Positions 18,929 through 33,188 are shown, counted from the stretch's first letter. The stretch: 64,000 bases of DNA from Piromyces finnis (GCA_002104945.1 MCFH01000001.1:2204501-2268500); one strand, 5' to 3'. Translations and numbers: made by a program. Notes: a model not told the origin generated them from the sequence alone.

Positions 18929-19088
18929 TAATTATTAGTAAGTATATATTTAAATAAAAATTAAAAGAAATAGAATTATATACTTATTTATTTATTTATT
19001 TATTTATTTACTTATTTACTTACTTATTTATTTATAATTATTAGTACGTATATATTTAAATAAAAATTAAAAGAAATAGAATTATATA
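18717..19088. repeat. Triplicated unit: TTTA array plus a conserved 55-bp tail
   Basis: A run of TTTA tetranucleotides is followed each time by the same roughly 55-base tail (TAATTATTAGTACGTATATA onward, ending GAATTATATA). The tail occurs three times in direct orientation, ending near 18840, 18981 and 19088. The second copy differs at one visible base (GTAAGTA instead of GTACGTA). The tails are 141 and 107 bases apart because the TTTA runs differ in length. This is tandem duplication of a composite unit, not a simple microsatellite. Confidence 0.9.
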
Positions 19089-22000
19089 CAAATTCTATTT
19101 ACTATTATTAAAATGAATTTATAGGAATGATTTTTGTTGTGTAATTTATGTAATTGGTATATTGATGTTCATAGATATAATTAGTTTGATTAAATTGGTT
19201 TAGATAAAAACTGGCATTGATTGATTAATTTTATTGATGAAAATTAATAATTAAAATATAATAAGCTTATGAGAAAATATTTTAATATTAAAATAATATT
19301 ATGAATGATTTATTTTTAAAAGAAGATTTTACTAATAATTACATGAAAATACCAAAATAGAATGTTTTTTAATAATATTTCTTAATAATTTTATATATAT
19401 ATAATATGTCAATGTAATGTCAATACTTGGTAATTTAATATATTTGTTTAGGTTGGTGTCATTGAATTATTTAATATTCCAAGAATAAATAATAAAAAGA
19501 ATTTCGAATTTCTATTATTGAAATTTAATTTAATATTTTGAAACAAAATTTTGATAAATTAAAAAAAAATCTTTTGATACAATAACAAATCTATAGAACA
19601 AAAATTATTTATATTATTAATAGTTATATAATCATTGTTATTCAGTTGTATATAACTATTTCTAATAAATAATTGTTCATTACCTTCATATCTATTTATT
19701 TATATTAAAAAGTATTAATGATAAATCAAAGTCTTCTTTATATACTTTTATAAAATATTTTATAATGATATATAAATTTGTTGAATTACTATTATTTTTT
19801 ATTTTTAATATTAATATCAAATTTTTTTTATAAAAAGATTTTAACACTTTCATAACCCTCTTTATAAATTAATATTACTAATAACTAATAGCGAAATGTT
19901 AATTTTTTCATACTTTTAATTGATACTGGGGAAATATTTAAATAATAATTTTTTATTCATCCTTTTCATATAGCTATTTTAAGCAAATATTTTTTATTAA
20001 TTTATAATATAATCAATATATGTATTATATGGTATTGGTAAATTATATATTTACTATTTTGCTTTAGATATGTTAACATAAAAATTAAATAAGCTATATC
20101 ACATAATGCCATTAACATGTCTTTTTTTTTTTTTTTTACAAAATTTATCTATTGATATCAATATCAATAGATAAATTTTCAATTAAGGCAAATTTAAATT
20201 ACAAAAATTTTATTATGTGAATAATAAACTTTTTATAACTAAATTTTTTAATTGTCATTATTACATTATTATACAATTATACAATACTTTATTATCTTTT
20301 TTTATTTTAATTTGTTTGAATATCATTAAAAAAAAAATATTTTAAATAAAAATGAAATTTAAACTTTTTTATATTTTTTTTTTTCAAATAGATAAAATGG
20401 TTTAACCTAATTTTATAATTTAATTATTTCTATATATGTATCATTGTAAAAAAAAGAAATTTTTGTAATTTTTTTAAAATATATTTCTTTATTCTAATAA
20501 ATTAAAATTACATGTAGTTTAAAAGTATGATGGAAAATGCATTTCATTAATAAAATTAAAAAAAAAAACAACCTTGTCTAATAAAATTTGAATAAAAAAT
20601 ATTTTTTACAATTTTAAATATTTCATTTATCTAACCCTTTAAAATTATTTAATCTAACCGATAAATTTATAAAGAAAAATTAATACCAAGAAAAAAAACA
20701 ATTTTATTTAAAATGTAACCCACATAATATTACATAAATATTACCATTATGAATAAAAAAGTAAATAAATAAATAAATAAATAAATAATTATAACTTTTT
20801 TTAAATAATTAATAGGAACTAATTAGTGAATCAGTCATTATAACCATTGAATTAAAAATTTTAAAACTTTTCCAATATAATAAAGAAAATACTATCTAAA
20901 TAAAAAAAAGAAAAGCCCTTTTTTTTATGATATTTTAAAACAAATTTAAATATTATTCATAATCTAACCACTAATATCAAATTAAAAAAAATAAGAATTT
21001 GTTATTAAATAAGATTAATAAATTTCCTCCTTTTTTTTGTGGACATGATACAAATGTTTTAGTAAAATAAAATATATTATTTTAATATATCATTTTCTAC
21101 TTTCTATATAAATTCAATAATTTTTAATAAAAAAAATATAAAAAGAGATATCGTCCGTACAAAGTATAATATTTAATAATAGAAGATAAAATTCTATTTA
21201 TAATTAATAGGATCTTTAGTAACTTTATTTGATTGGTCTATTTTTTGTTACATTATTTCTTTTATTGATTAATCAATAAAAATTTAATTATTACTTTAAA
21301 ACAGATCTTTCCCCAATTTAACAGTTTAAAAACAATGTAGAGGTATAGAAAATTTATTTTTTTTTATAATATATAAGTTTTTTAGTTTATATATTCTGTG
21401 ATAAAATAGTTTAATACTTGTATTACTAGTGTATTTTACTATTTACGTATTTTTTTCTTCTTTTTAATAATGATTTATATATGGTTGAACTTTTTTATTT
21501 TATTGTTATTAGAGTATTAATTAAATTTAAATATTAATATAATAAATAATATAAATTTTAATTTATCATTGTATATATTGTGTATATTTGCAATAATATA
21601 TTTTATAATATATTCAACTATATAAAATAAAATACAATTTATTAATTGTATAATATATTCAATATAATTATGTAATCAATTATTACATTTCAAATAATAT
21701 TTTTAATATACATTTATAATTAATGTACATTACATTTAAATGTAATATAATTATTATACTTTTTTAGAAATTCAACAACATACATTGTATTGGTATAAAC
21801 ATAAATAAGTAAATAAATAAAATTATTAATATATATTAATATATATTATTATATATTGAATAAAACAATAAATTATATTAAATAATAATATTTTTATGTG
21901 ATAATATTAATAAATAATATTAAATACTGATGAGATATATTAAAATAAAAGATAACCCTTTGAAATGTAAATTAATAGATTAATAATAAATTAAATAAAT

Positions 22001-23123
22001 TTTTAGAATGGAAATTATAATAATTATATATAATATATAAATGAATAAATCAACATTTAGATAAAATTTATAATTTTTACCACAATACTAAAATTTGATG
22101 GTAAAAAATTAAAAATTTATTATATTTTAACATTCATATGGTGAACTTATTGATATATTATAAATCATATTAAAAATAGTTATAATACCTAATAATTAAA
22201 AAAAGAAAATTAATCATTATATATAAAGATTAAGGTTTCCTATATTTCACTTTTTTATTCAAAAAAAAAAAAAAAAAAAAAGAAGTAAATAATAAACATA
22301 AACGAAAATAATTGATACAACTACTTATATAGTTATTGTTAACTATTTTTATATTATTATTCCAGAAGAAACAAACATTAATCATTAATACTATAATAAT
22401 AAAAACAATAACAATAAAGATAACAACATAACAATAATAATCAAAATTAGGGATATATAAAATATTAAAATTAGTATAAAGTATATTTTTTTAAAAAAAA
22501 AAAACTAAATATTTTTACTTTAAAAGATATATTGTAATAATAAAACGTGAAAAGTAAGTGAAGAATAAAAATAAAATAAGTAATATTTTTTTTATAATTA
22601 TATAATTATATTTTGGAATTATTTTGACAAACTAATTATATTTAATTTAATAAATTGAAAAAAAATTTTATAAAGATTAAGAAAATATTTAACATTAAGA
22701 GATAGAAATATTATAACTTAAGAAGCTTAAATTAATAATATTTAAACTAAAATAAGATGCAAAAATTTTATTAAAAGGTTTATTAAATAAATATTATTAC
22801 CAAAAGGTAAAAAAAAAAAAAAAAAAAGAAAAGAATAATATATTAAGTGTTTTAAATTCCTTTTTTATTTTTTTACTAATGGATAATATTTTTTTAATAA
22901 TATTTTTTTAATAATTCAATTATTATATAAGATAATAATTTATAATAAGCAACTACTTTTTTTTTTTTAAATAAAACCAATAAAGACAACCATATTTCAC
23001 ATAAATATAAATCAAAATTAAAATATCATATTTAAATACCTCAGTTAAAGCATTTTAATATATATAAAATAAATTTTAAAATATCCTTATCAAAAATTAA
23101 CATTTTTTTAATAAAAAGTAACA
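19089..23123. other. Intergenic AT-rich DNA
   Basis: About 4 kb with no credible gene. It contains homopolymers, an AAAT run near 20760-20790 and a perfect short palindrome listed separately. Confidence 0.5.
20140..20179. repeat. Perfect 19-bp inverted repeat with a 2-base spacer
   Basis: The arm AAAATTTATCTATTGATAT at 20140-20158 is followed by CA and then its exact reverse complement at 20161-20179. It would form a near-loopless cruciform or hairpin. It follows a 17-base T-run. It is isolated in intergenic DNA. Confidence 0.9.
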
Positions 23124-26100
23124 ATGAGTACAAATATAAGTAGAAGGCCACCACCACCACCAAAGCGTATATCATCTGTATTTCAGGAAGGTCCAAAACA
23201 TCCAGAACCAAAAAATCAAAATCCATTAAAAAATGAAATAGAAATAGGAGGTAGTGATGATGATAATTCAATTGATTCTCTTATGAAAGATTTATCGACT
23301 TTAAGCTTCGATGATTTAGTTGAAAAACACTCTGAAAATTCAAAAAAATCAAATAGTCCATTAAAAACAGCTCTTCAAAATAATTCTAATAAAAAAAATG
23401 ATACGAATAATATCTTAGATGGTTTAAATGATTCAAGTTCAAGTTCTTTAAAGTTAGAGTTAACAGCAGAAAACAGTGAAAAAGAAAATTCAATTTTAGA
23501 TGTTAAAATTAGTTCTTCACCTGTATTAAAAGATTTAAACATTTCAGATGATAATTCGTTAGAAAAGAAAGCTCATTCACCTGAAAAGGAAGCTAGTTCA
23601 TTTAAAGAAGAAAAGTCTAAAGAAGAAAAATCCGAAAAGGAAAAATCTCATAAAAAGGATAAAAAGTCCAAAAAAGATAAACATAAATCAAAAAATAAAT
23701 CACCATCATCATCTAATAAAAGTCCTCTAAGCTCAGCTATAAATCCTACTAACTCAATGATGGGTTCACCAAATGGTAATGTTATAAGCCCAATTTTACC
23801 ACAAGTTATTTCTCCTATAGTTAGCCCAAATCAACCTATATCACCAAATTTGAATCTAAGTTTTGATCAAGTAAGTGTTCAACTTCAGCAATTACAACAA
23901 GTACTTGTACCAAGTATTGTTCAAAGAACTCAGCAGTTAACTCAACAAAGAATAGCTTATGCTAACCAATTAAGTTTCATTCAAACTCAACCAGCCACTC
24001 CAGAAAATCAACAAACATCTATACAACTTTATCAAATGGTTAATAACATTAATCAACAATTAATTATAAATCAAAATCAATTTAACTTGGCTCAACAACA
24101 AATAAGACAATTTCAACAAATTCAACAAGATTTAATTCAAAATGTTCCACAGCCTGGAGCTTTATTAACAAGTCCGGCAAGTAATGTAAGTCCAACAAAT
24201 TCACAACTTCCAAAATCTTCAACCCCACAACGAACTTATTCAATAAATAAAAATAAGAATTCTTCAGAAGTTCCAGAAATGTCACCAACTGAATCCCTCA
24301 TACTTAGTACTGACTCAGATGAGCCAGAAATTAAAAATAAAGAAAACAAAATAAATATTGAATCAGTTAATCTTGATGATTTAGCAAAGGTTGCATTAAT
24401 AGAAGGTGAAGAAGAAAAATCAACAAAAAGTGTATTTGACGATAAAAGCGAATCAGAAAAAATTTCTATTGATAGTAATAAGCATTCAAAAATAACAGAA
24501 AAAGAAGAAAAAGAAGTCACTCGTTCCAGATCAAGAAGTTCAATAAAATCTTCAAGTTCTAGAAAACATCATTCAAGATCTAGATCTAGATCAATAACAA
24601 GAAGTATTTCTAATGAAAACAATGAAGTTAAGGAAGGTTCCAAACTTCGTAATGATATTAGTAATGAAGTTAAACAAGATATTAATAATGAAGTACATGA
24701 AGATGTCAATCCTACAAAGACTATAAAAGCTTCTACAGTTAGTGTTCCTATAAATCCATCAAATGCTCAACCACCTCCACTCCCTAAACGTCAAGTTTTT
24801 ATTAATAATGTTCAACCAATACAGGTTCAACCAATACAAAAACAACAATCTTTAGATAATAATCAATTTAACAATTTAACTTCAATGCAAATACAAACCT
24901 TAAATAGAATAAATCAACCAAATAATCATATACAACAAGGCAGAACAATGTCTTATATAGGAAATTCTCCATCCTTTATGCATGGTCAGCCTGTTGTTGC
25001 TTCTAATTCAAATTCTCCACCAATAATTAATGGTCAAATGCCATTACCAATTAACAATATGAACTCTCCAAAACATGAATCTCTTTTAATGATTGGAAAA
25101 CCAAATGGTTCAATTGTTAATAATAGAATGAGTGTTCCTCCACCTTATATGAATCAAAACCAACCAGTCATTCCAGTCATTCCAACAAGAGGAGCAAGTG
25201 TTATTCAAAATCAGTCACCACCAGTCGTTCCAAATAGAGTCATATCTCCAGTTCAACAAAATCCTCCTCCAGTTATTCCAAATAGAGTCACATCTCCAGT
25301 TCAACAAAATCCTCCTCCAGTTATTCCAAATAGAGTCACATCTCCAGTTCAACAAAACCCTCCTCCAGTTATTCCAGCTAGAATGATAAGTAATCCAGTT
25401 CAAAATATGTCACCAAATGGTATGGCTCCTCAACAAAGACTTCCAGTACAAGGTATGCCACCACAAGGTATAATACAAAAACCAATTCAACCAGGTATGA
25501 ATCAAAATAGAATATCACTTTCTTCTTCACCAAGACCAGGAAGTGCAATAATAAATAATATACCACCACAAATAAATAAAACAAATTCACCAAGACCAAG
25601 TAGTGCAATAATAAATAATGTCCCACCACAAATAAATAAAACAAATTCACCAAGACCAAATAGTGCAATAATAAATAATGTTCCATCACAAATAAATAAA
25701 ACAAATTCACCAAGGCCAGGTAGCGCAATAATAAACAATATTCCACCACAACCACAAATTCCATTAAATAAAGTAAGTCGCTTAGATTCTTCTTCTTCAG
25801 TTTCATTCGATACTGAGGGAGATGATTCTATTAATGCTGATTCTGTTGATAATATTAACTTAAACAGAAGACCAACATTTAAGAAAGTCAATAGTAGTCT
25901 TAATTCTACAATTCGTTTAGGTGGATCTGATCTTACTGCTTTCCAAAAAACTATGGATGCTTATCGTCAAAATGTAAAAAAGACTTCTGATCCAGGCCTT
26001 CAATTTAACTATGCTAAATTCTTAGTTAATGCTGCAAATAATGAATTCCAAAATGATAAAGTGGTTAGAGAAGATTTATTAGAAGAAGGTTACCGTTTCC

Positions 26101-27198
26101 TTAAAAAATTAAGTAATAACGGATATCCAGAAGCTCAAAATTATCTTGCTTCCTTCTATATTAATGATAATGATTGGGATAAAGCATTACCATTATTAGT
26201 TCAAGCTGCAAAACACAATCATGGTCCATCATGTTTTGAAGTTGGTCAATACTATGAACGTAAGCGTGATAATGTAAAAGCAAATCAATATTATAAAAAA
26301 GCAACTTCTAATAATTCTACTGCTGGTATGTATCGTCTTGGTAAAGCAAGCTTAAATGGTGAATTAGGACATCGTAAAGATTTAAAAACAGCTGTTAAAT
26401 GGTTTAAACGTGCTCTTAATACTAATGAATCTGATGCCTCGACTGGAAAATGTGCTTTTGAAATGGCTCAGCTTTATGAAATCGGTTATCCACCAGTTAT
26501 TTATCAAGATGATAATTATGCTCTTGAACTTTATGTTCAAGGTGCAGAATTACAAGATGTTAAATCTCAATACAAACTTGGTGAATGTTTTGAAAGAGGT
26601 TATTTAGGTTGTCCGGTAGATGCTGCCCAATCTATACATTGGTACACTGTATCAGCTGAAGCTGGTGATCCTATGGCTCAATTTGCTTTAGCAGGTTGGT
26701 TCTTAACTGGTGCTCAAGGTATTATGGATGCTAATGATCAAGAAGCCTACCGTTTATCTGTTCTTTCTGCTAAACAAGGCTACCCAAAAGCAGAATATGC
26801 TCTTGGTTATGTAAGTATTTTTTTTTAATATATAAAGTTGAAAAATATGACATTAAATTGGCGATATTAATATTTCTATATTCATTTTTAGTTCTTTGAA
26901 ATGGGAGTTGGTGTTCAAGCTAATAAAACTGAATCCCATAAATGGTATAAGAAAGCTGCAGACCATGGTGATAAGAGGTATAGTTTTAATTTAATAATTT
27001 TTTTTTATAAAATTTTGAATAATTAAGAAATATTATTATATCACATTTAAATTAATTTATTATTAATATTCTTATATAAAATATAACAGGGCCCAAGATA
27101 AAATTAATGGTATTTTAATTTCAAGGAAACCTTCTTCTAATAGTAAGGAAAGAAGAAAATATATGGATGAACATCAACAAGAATGTGTAATATCCTAA
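23124..27198 (+). CDS. SKT5/CHS4-like chitin synthase regulator with Sel1 repeats and CaaX box
   Basis: Exons 23124-26810, 26892-26977 and 27090-27198 give 1,293 residues. The N-terminal 930 or so residues are disordered: a PPPPPK start, Lys/Ser-rich and RS-rich stretches, a Gln-rich segment and two internal tandem repeats. From about residue 950 come Sel1/TPR-like repeats (NYAKFL, AQNYLASFY, CFEVGQYYERK, MYRLGKA, QYKLGECFERGYLG, AQFALAGWF, AEYALGYFFEMGVGV). The third exon ends in CVIS, a CaaX prenylation signal. This layout is that of Skt5/Chs4, the prenylated activator that anchors chitin synthase III at the membrane in yeast. The CaaX is only found once the two terminal introns are removed. 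Family assignment is strong; the exact paralogue is uncertain. Confidence 0.9.
25216..25380 (+). repeat. In-frame proline-rich tandem repeat in the SKT5-like gene
   Basis: A 54-base unit encodes VIPNRVTSPVQQNPPP. It is repeated about three and a half times, with nearly identical DNA in consecutive copies. Such PPP/SPV-rich tracts suit SH3 or WW partners, but that is inference. Confidence 0.85.
25525..25755 (+). repeat. In-frame SPRP repeat in the SKT5-like gene
   Basis: A 60-base unit encoding roughly NSPRPSSAIINNVPPQINKT occurs four times in a row. Small substitutions are visible (PGS, PSS, PNS, PGS). The repeat lies directly downstream of the 54-base repeat in the same exon. Confidence 0.85.
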
Positions 27199-28231
27199 GA
27201 AAAACAAACAAGGCAAAAAACAAAACAAAAAAATAATATTAAAATTATTAAATATTATCGAAATATCAATTAAAAATATAATTTAAAAAGATAAACATAT
27301 AATATATATTTTATATGTTTTCATTCATTAACATATTTATCCATTTTAACTTTAAATAGAATATATTTGCTTATTATGAATATAATATAGAATAAATGTA
27401 ATATATATTATATATATTATGTATTTATTTGATAATTATATTCTGTCTTTTTTTTTTTTATTATAATCTTAATGTCATTAAATATTTTTTCTTTAATTTA
27501 CTAATATGCTTAAATATATTATTAATAATAATTAGCACCTTTTTAATTTTTTAGAATTATCTTTTATATAACCTAATTAATAATAATAATAGTAAAAATA
27601 ATAATAATAAAAATAATAATATAACAATAACAATAATAACAACAATAATAACAAGAAAACAAAAACAAAACAAAAAAACAAAAAACAAAAAACAAACAAA
27701 CAAACAAACAAACAAAAATAAAAACAAGCAAAATAATTTAAAAACATTATTATAGTAATATAAAATTATAATGATAATAAATAGTATTATAAAATAGAAT
27801 AATAATCATAATAATTTTATATTAAAAAAAAAAAATAAACGTTTTTATTTTTAATTTATTATTTCTTTCAATTATAATTTTTAATATTATCATATCATAA
27901 GAATATTATTTTAATTATACTTTGAAATAAAATATATAAAGATATTATTTAAGCTATAATTTACTTTTTGATAATTAAATTATTAGTAAATTTTAGTTTT
28001 AAATATTTAACAATTAATAAAAATTATTTAAAATATTTAATATAATAATTGATAGAAAAGTATTTGAGATAATAATGTTTTTCTTTTTTTTTTTTTTTTT
28101 TTCTTCTTCTTCTTCTTCTTTAATTCATGTTTATAACAAATTCTTTCAATTTAAATAATAATAATAGTTATAAAATTTTATTTAAAATATATATAATTTG
28201 ATAAAAATTAAGAAAAACTCTACTGTATAAC
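27199..28231. other. Intergenic DNA with simple repeats
   Basis: No gene is seen. AAT and ACAA/CAAA microsatellite stretches occupy about 27580-27720, and a pyrimidine run with TTC units lies at 28080-28122. Confidence 0.5.
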
Positions 28232-28811
28232 ATGTTTTTATAATTATTTTTTTTTTTTTTTAACTTCCGAGTGCATTTCTCCCATCGATCAGAGTTAGCT
28301 CCAATGGTGGTTCTTAGAGAAACGTTGGCTCATTCCTATTGCTAGGTGGTTGTGACCCTCCTGGTCTGTCATACTGTTTCTTCAGCTTCGACGCTCACTT
28401 AATCCATGTACATTAGATGCATGTCGTTGTACGATATTTCACAACTACAATGCTAAGCCTCTTATAGTCAATTTGATCACGTGTCAACCGCCCCCTAATG
28501 TTTACACTTAAATTGATTAAGGAATATTATGTGTTTTTGGCATAGCCTAAGTCACCACTTATTAAGTTCTAATTTGGAATGTACCATGTACACTAGACCC
28601 TCTCAGGCCGGCTAGACGAGTGTTATTATCATAGTAGTAAATTAGAAAGTTCATTTATACTTACCTGAATATCATAACCCAACCCATGGCAAACCCAGTG
28701 GGAAAATCCACAGGCACTGACATCTGCGGGGTCGAACCAGAAGCCTTATGTATGCTAAGGAAACGCCTTAACAACCAGGATAAAAACTGGAACGATGTTT
28801 TTATAATTATT
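28232..28811 (-). mobile_element. SINE-like retroposon with tRNA-like Pol III promoter and 17-bp target duplications
   Basis: A 546-base segment (28249-28794) is much richer in G and C than its surroundings. It is flanked by identical 17-base direct repeats, ATGTTTTTATAATTATT, at 28232-28248 and 28795-28811. Read on the minus strand it starts at 28794 and has an A-box-like stretch (TGGTTGTTAAGGCG, complement of about 28764-28778). A B box follows (GGTTCGACCCC, complement of 28728-28738), spaced as in a tRNA, and the element ends in an A-tail (T-run from 28249). No long reading frame is present. Target duplications, A-tail and internal Pol III boxes together indicate a non-autonomous retroposon mobilised by target-primed reverse transcription. 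The length is large for a SINE, so the body may be composite. Confidence 0.8.
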
Positions 28812-29736
28812 ATATGCAAAAATTGTATATAATGAAAATTAATTTTATTTTACTTATTCTAATTTTTTGTGAAATACACTTTAATGAATTATTGGTTAAA
28901 TTTTAATATTTTTGAAAAATTCATAAATTAAATAATAAATTAAATTTTGAAGTTTATTAAATTTTTAATTTTAATATAGTAAAAATAAAAAGCATAAAAT
29001 AAAGTAAAAAAAAAAAAGTAAAAGAAAAAATAAAAAAAAACAGCAATTTTAATTAAAGGCTTAAAATATAAAAAAATCAAACAAACAAATAAACAAAAAA
29101 AAAACAAAAAACAAAAAACTAAAAAAAAAACAATATAAATATTAAACAATAACATTAATAATAATAAAAATAAAAATTAAAACATAAAAAAGCAATTCAT
29201 TTACTTTTTTCATAATGTCAAATTAAAACATTTGATATACAGTAATGATTTATCTATAAAATTGAAATTCATAAAATCGTTTATTTCAAAATACTGAAAT
29301 AAATAAATAAAAAGAAAAAAATAAATAAAACAAAATAAAGCAATATAATATTAAATAAATAAATAAGCAAAAAATAAACAAGTAAATAATATTAAAAGAC
29401 CTCAATTTTAATGAAGGCTTTTTTAGATATTATAAAACTTTGAATAACATTTATATTAATAAAAATAATAACATATTATTATTATTATAAGCAATAATAA
29501 TAATAAAAAATAAATAAAAAAAAAAACAAAAAACAAAACAAAGCAATTTATTCAATTTTTACTAATAATATAATAATATATTAAAACAATTTAATTATTA
29601 TTTGACAAAAACAAGAAATTATTCATTATTCTATATAAAACCAACATTAATTTATTTATTTATTAATTTATTTTCGTTCTATATTTTCATTTTCATCTCA
29701 CTTTCATTTCATTTTCGTTTTAATTTATCATCCAAT
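28812..29736. other. Intergenic AT-rich DNA upstream of the TRIC-like gene
   Basis: A-rich plus-strand tracts with AAAT units. Two similar short segments (AATTTTAATTAAAGGCTT near 29046 and AATTTTAATGAAGGCTTT near 29404) may reflect an old local duplication. The reading frame of the next gene is open back to 29602 without an ATG, so translation probably starts at 29737. Confidence 0.45.
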
Positions 29737-30244
29737 ATGTTATTAAATTTTTTTTTATATTTGCCATCTCTTATTTTTCAAAGTATTAGACTAGCTAGTA
29801 TAAATATCTATCCATTGAATTGGAATATCAAGTTCTTAAGCATTTTACATGCTATTAATGGAGCATACATATACAGAAAAAATTCAATAAATGAAAATGT
29901 AAAAATTCCGTTTATTCAAGGATTTGGTAAGTAGTATATATATTTCCAGAAAAATAGTTATGAAATTGAAGTTTTTTTATAATAGTAAAATTATTAACAC
30001 TATTAATTATTCATTTGTTATTTAAAAAAAAAAAAATATAAATATAGTTAGTTACATTTTAATGTCTTTAGGTGGTACCTTAAGCGCTGGTAAATATTAA
30101 AATTTTGTTTAAACTATATATATATGTATATATATATTAAGAAATAAATAAATATATAAAAAAATAAAATAAAATAATCTTTCAAATTTCTTTGAAAGAA
30201 TGAATTTATTTAATGGAATATAAATAATAATAATAGTAATAAAA

Positions 30245-30275
<31 letters not shown>

Positions 30276-31034
30276 ATATTAATAAGTGTAATATTAAATA
30301 ATATTTTAGGTATTTTGATCGGTATAGCTCCAGGTTGGATAATAAATGATAATGTATTACCATTATATTTCTTAATATATTGTATCTTCTTCTTAGACAA
30401 AGAAGGATGCATTACCAAATTCATATCTAAAGGTGGTATTGCTATTGAATTCATTTCAGCTTTTATTAATGTCACTTCTAGAACTAGTACTCTTTGTGGA
30501 AACATCAACATGATTCGTGATTACAAAGATCCATATATTACTAATTCTATTGTATGCCTTTTAATTTGTGGTACTCTTTCAGGATGTGGTGGTGGTATTC
30601 TTGATCATACTTTTAGTCTTTCTAAAAGAGAATGGAAGTACAATACACCATCCTGTCTAAAGGGAGAAAATAGTTTTTCTTTAAAGTCAACTATTGCTGC
30701 TACTCTTCACTATATCATCTTATCAAATCCATTAAATGAAGATATGGTTGGTTTATTCGGATTTATTATTAAATGTCGTCAATTTTTCATTGGTAATCCA
30801 ACTAGAATTCAAGCAATGACTATGACTTGGATCTTTTTCATTATTATTTATTTTATTTATACTTACATTAATAGTGTAAAATATTCAATGCCACAATTTT
30901 TACCACCACCTATTGTTAAATTCTTTGGTACATATAATCTTGACATTAAGTCTTCTGCCAATACAAAAAATATCAAAGAATCAATTCCAGAAGAAAAAGA
31001 AAATAAAATTGATAATGAAAAAAAGAATGAATAG
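29737..31034 (+). CDS. TRIC-like intracellular cation channel (three exons, one of 18 bp)
   Basis: Exons 29737-29926, 30072-30089 and 30310-31034 give 310 residues. Joining them through the 18-base microexon restores a Gly-rich motif, GFGGGTLSAG, followed by ILIGIAPGWIINDN. A second Gly-rich motif, GTLSGCGGGILD, begins the second half. TRIC (TMEM38) channels are built of two inverted three-helix halves, each with a GG-containing helix, which fits. The later segments W..NTPSCL and SLKSTIAATLHYI also resemble the family. The protein is hydrophobic throughout and ends in a Lys/Glu-rich cytoplasmic tail. It would act as a K+ counter-ion channel in ER-type membranes. The ATG at 29737 is the first in frame; no upstream ATG exists in the open frame. 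Family confidence is moderate. Confidence 0.72.
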
Positions 31035-31468
31035 TTTTTTTTATTTACAAACATATTTTAATATATAATTTATTCTATTTAAAAAAATAAAGATAAAGAT
31101 TGAATTCAAAAATTCAACAATAATAGTAACAACAACAGCAACAATAATAAAGCAATAATAATAAGATAAATACTTTTAAGTTTCATATATAATGAATATA
31201 TGAAATTATCAAATGTAGGAATTATTTATATATACATATGATTAATTCATGTAATTTTATTAAAACTAAATAAATAAAAAAAAGAACATTTAATTATTTA
31301 TACCTATTTTTTGAATTTATATTATTTTGTGTAAATATAATGATAATATTCTTTTTATATTTGTTTTTAATTATATAAGTGTATTTAGAATAAAAATATT
31401 TAAGAGATATATAGCATTTGATAGTAAAAACATAATAATATAAAAGTACTAATAATAAAAATCCAATT
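31035..31468. other. Intergenic DNA, left of the inverted-duplication arm
   Basis: AT-rich sequence with no gene. Homology to the right arm begins at about 31469 (TCTAATAATATCACACC), which defines the outer edge of the duplication. Confidence 0.5.
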
Positions 31469-31856
31469 CTAATAATATCACACCATCACTAAAATCATCA
31501 AAATAAAAATATTTTTACAAAAATAATATAAAACACTAAATTAAAAATAAAAATAAACAATATTTAATTTTTTATATTTTTGTTTATTGTTTATTAATTA
31601 TTATTTATTAATAAATACATTCATTTTTTATGTTATATATGAAATAAGTATTAAATATGAAAAAAAAAAAAATAAGTTATGAATCGATAGTATATGATAT
31701 TAAGGTATTTTAATGAAAAAAAATAATTATGATAATTTGTTTAACTATTTATATACATATGAATTAAATATAATGCTGTGTAAATGTTTATCTTTTTATA
31801 ATTTTTAAATTTAATAATTATTAATATATTAATTAAATATACTAACAATTATTAAT

Positions 31857-33188
<1,332 letters not shown>

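Noticed and set aside
25378-25891. Overlapping minus-strand frames with repeats
   Set aside because: These are mirror images of the in-frame repeats in the SKT5-like gene. They have no independent start context or family match.
28726-28794. Genuine tRNA gene on the minus strand
   Set aside because: A and B boxes are present, but the anticodon loop lacks the T33 position and no acceptor stem closes. The sequence is part of a longer element with target duplications.
29602-29736. N-terminal extension of the TRIC-like protein
   Set aside because: The frame is open but has no ATG before 29737, and its translation is mainly Phe/Ile/Leu-rich AT noise.
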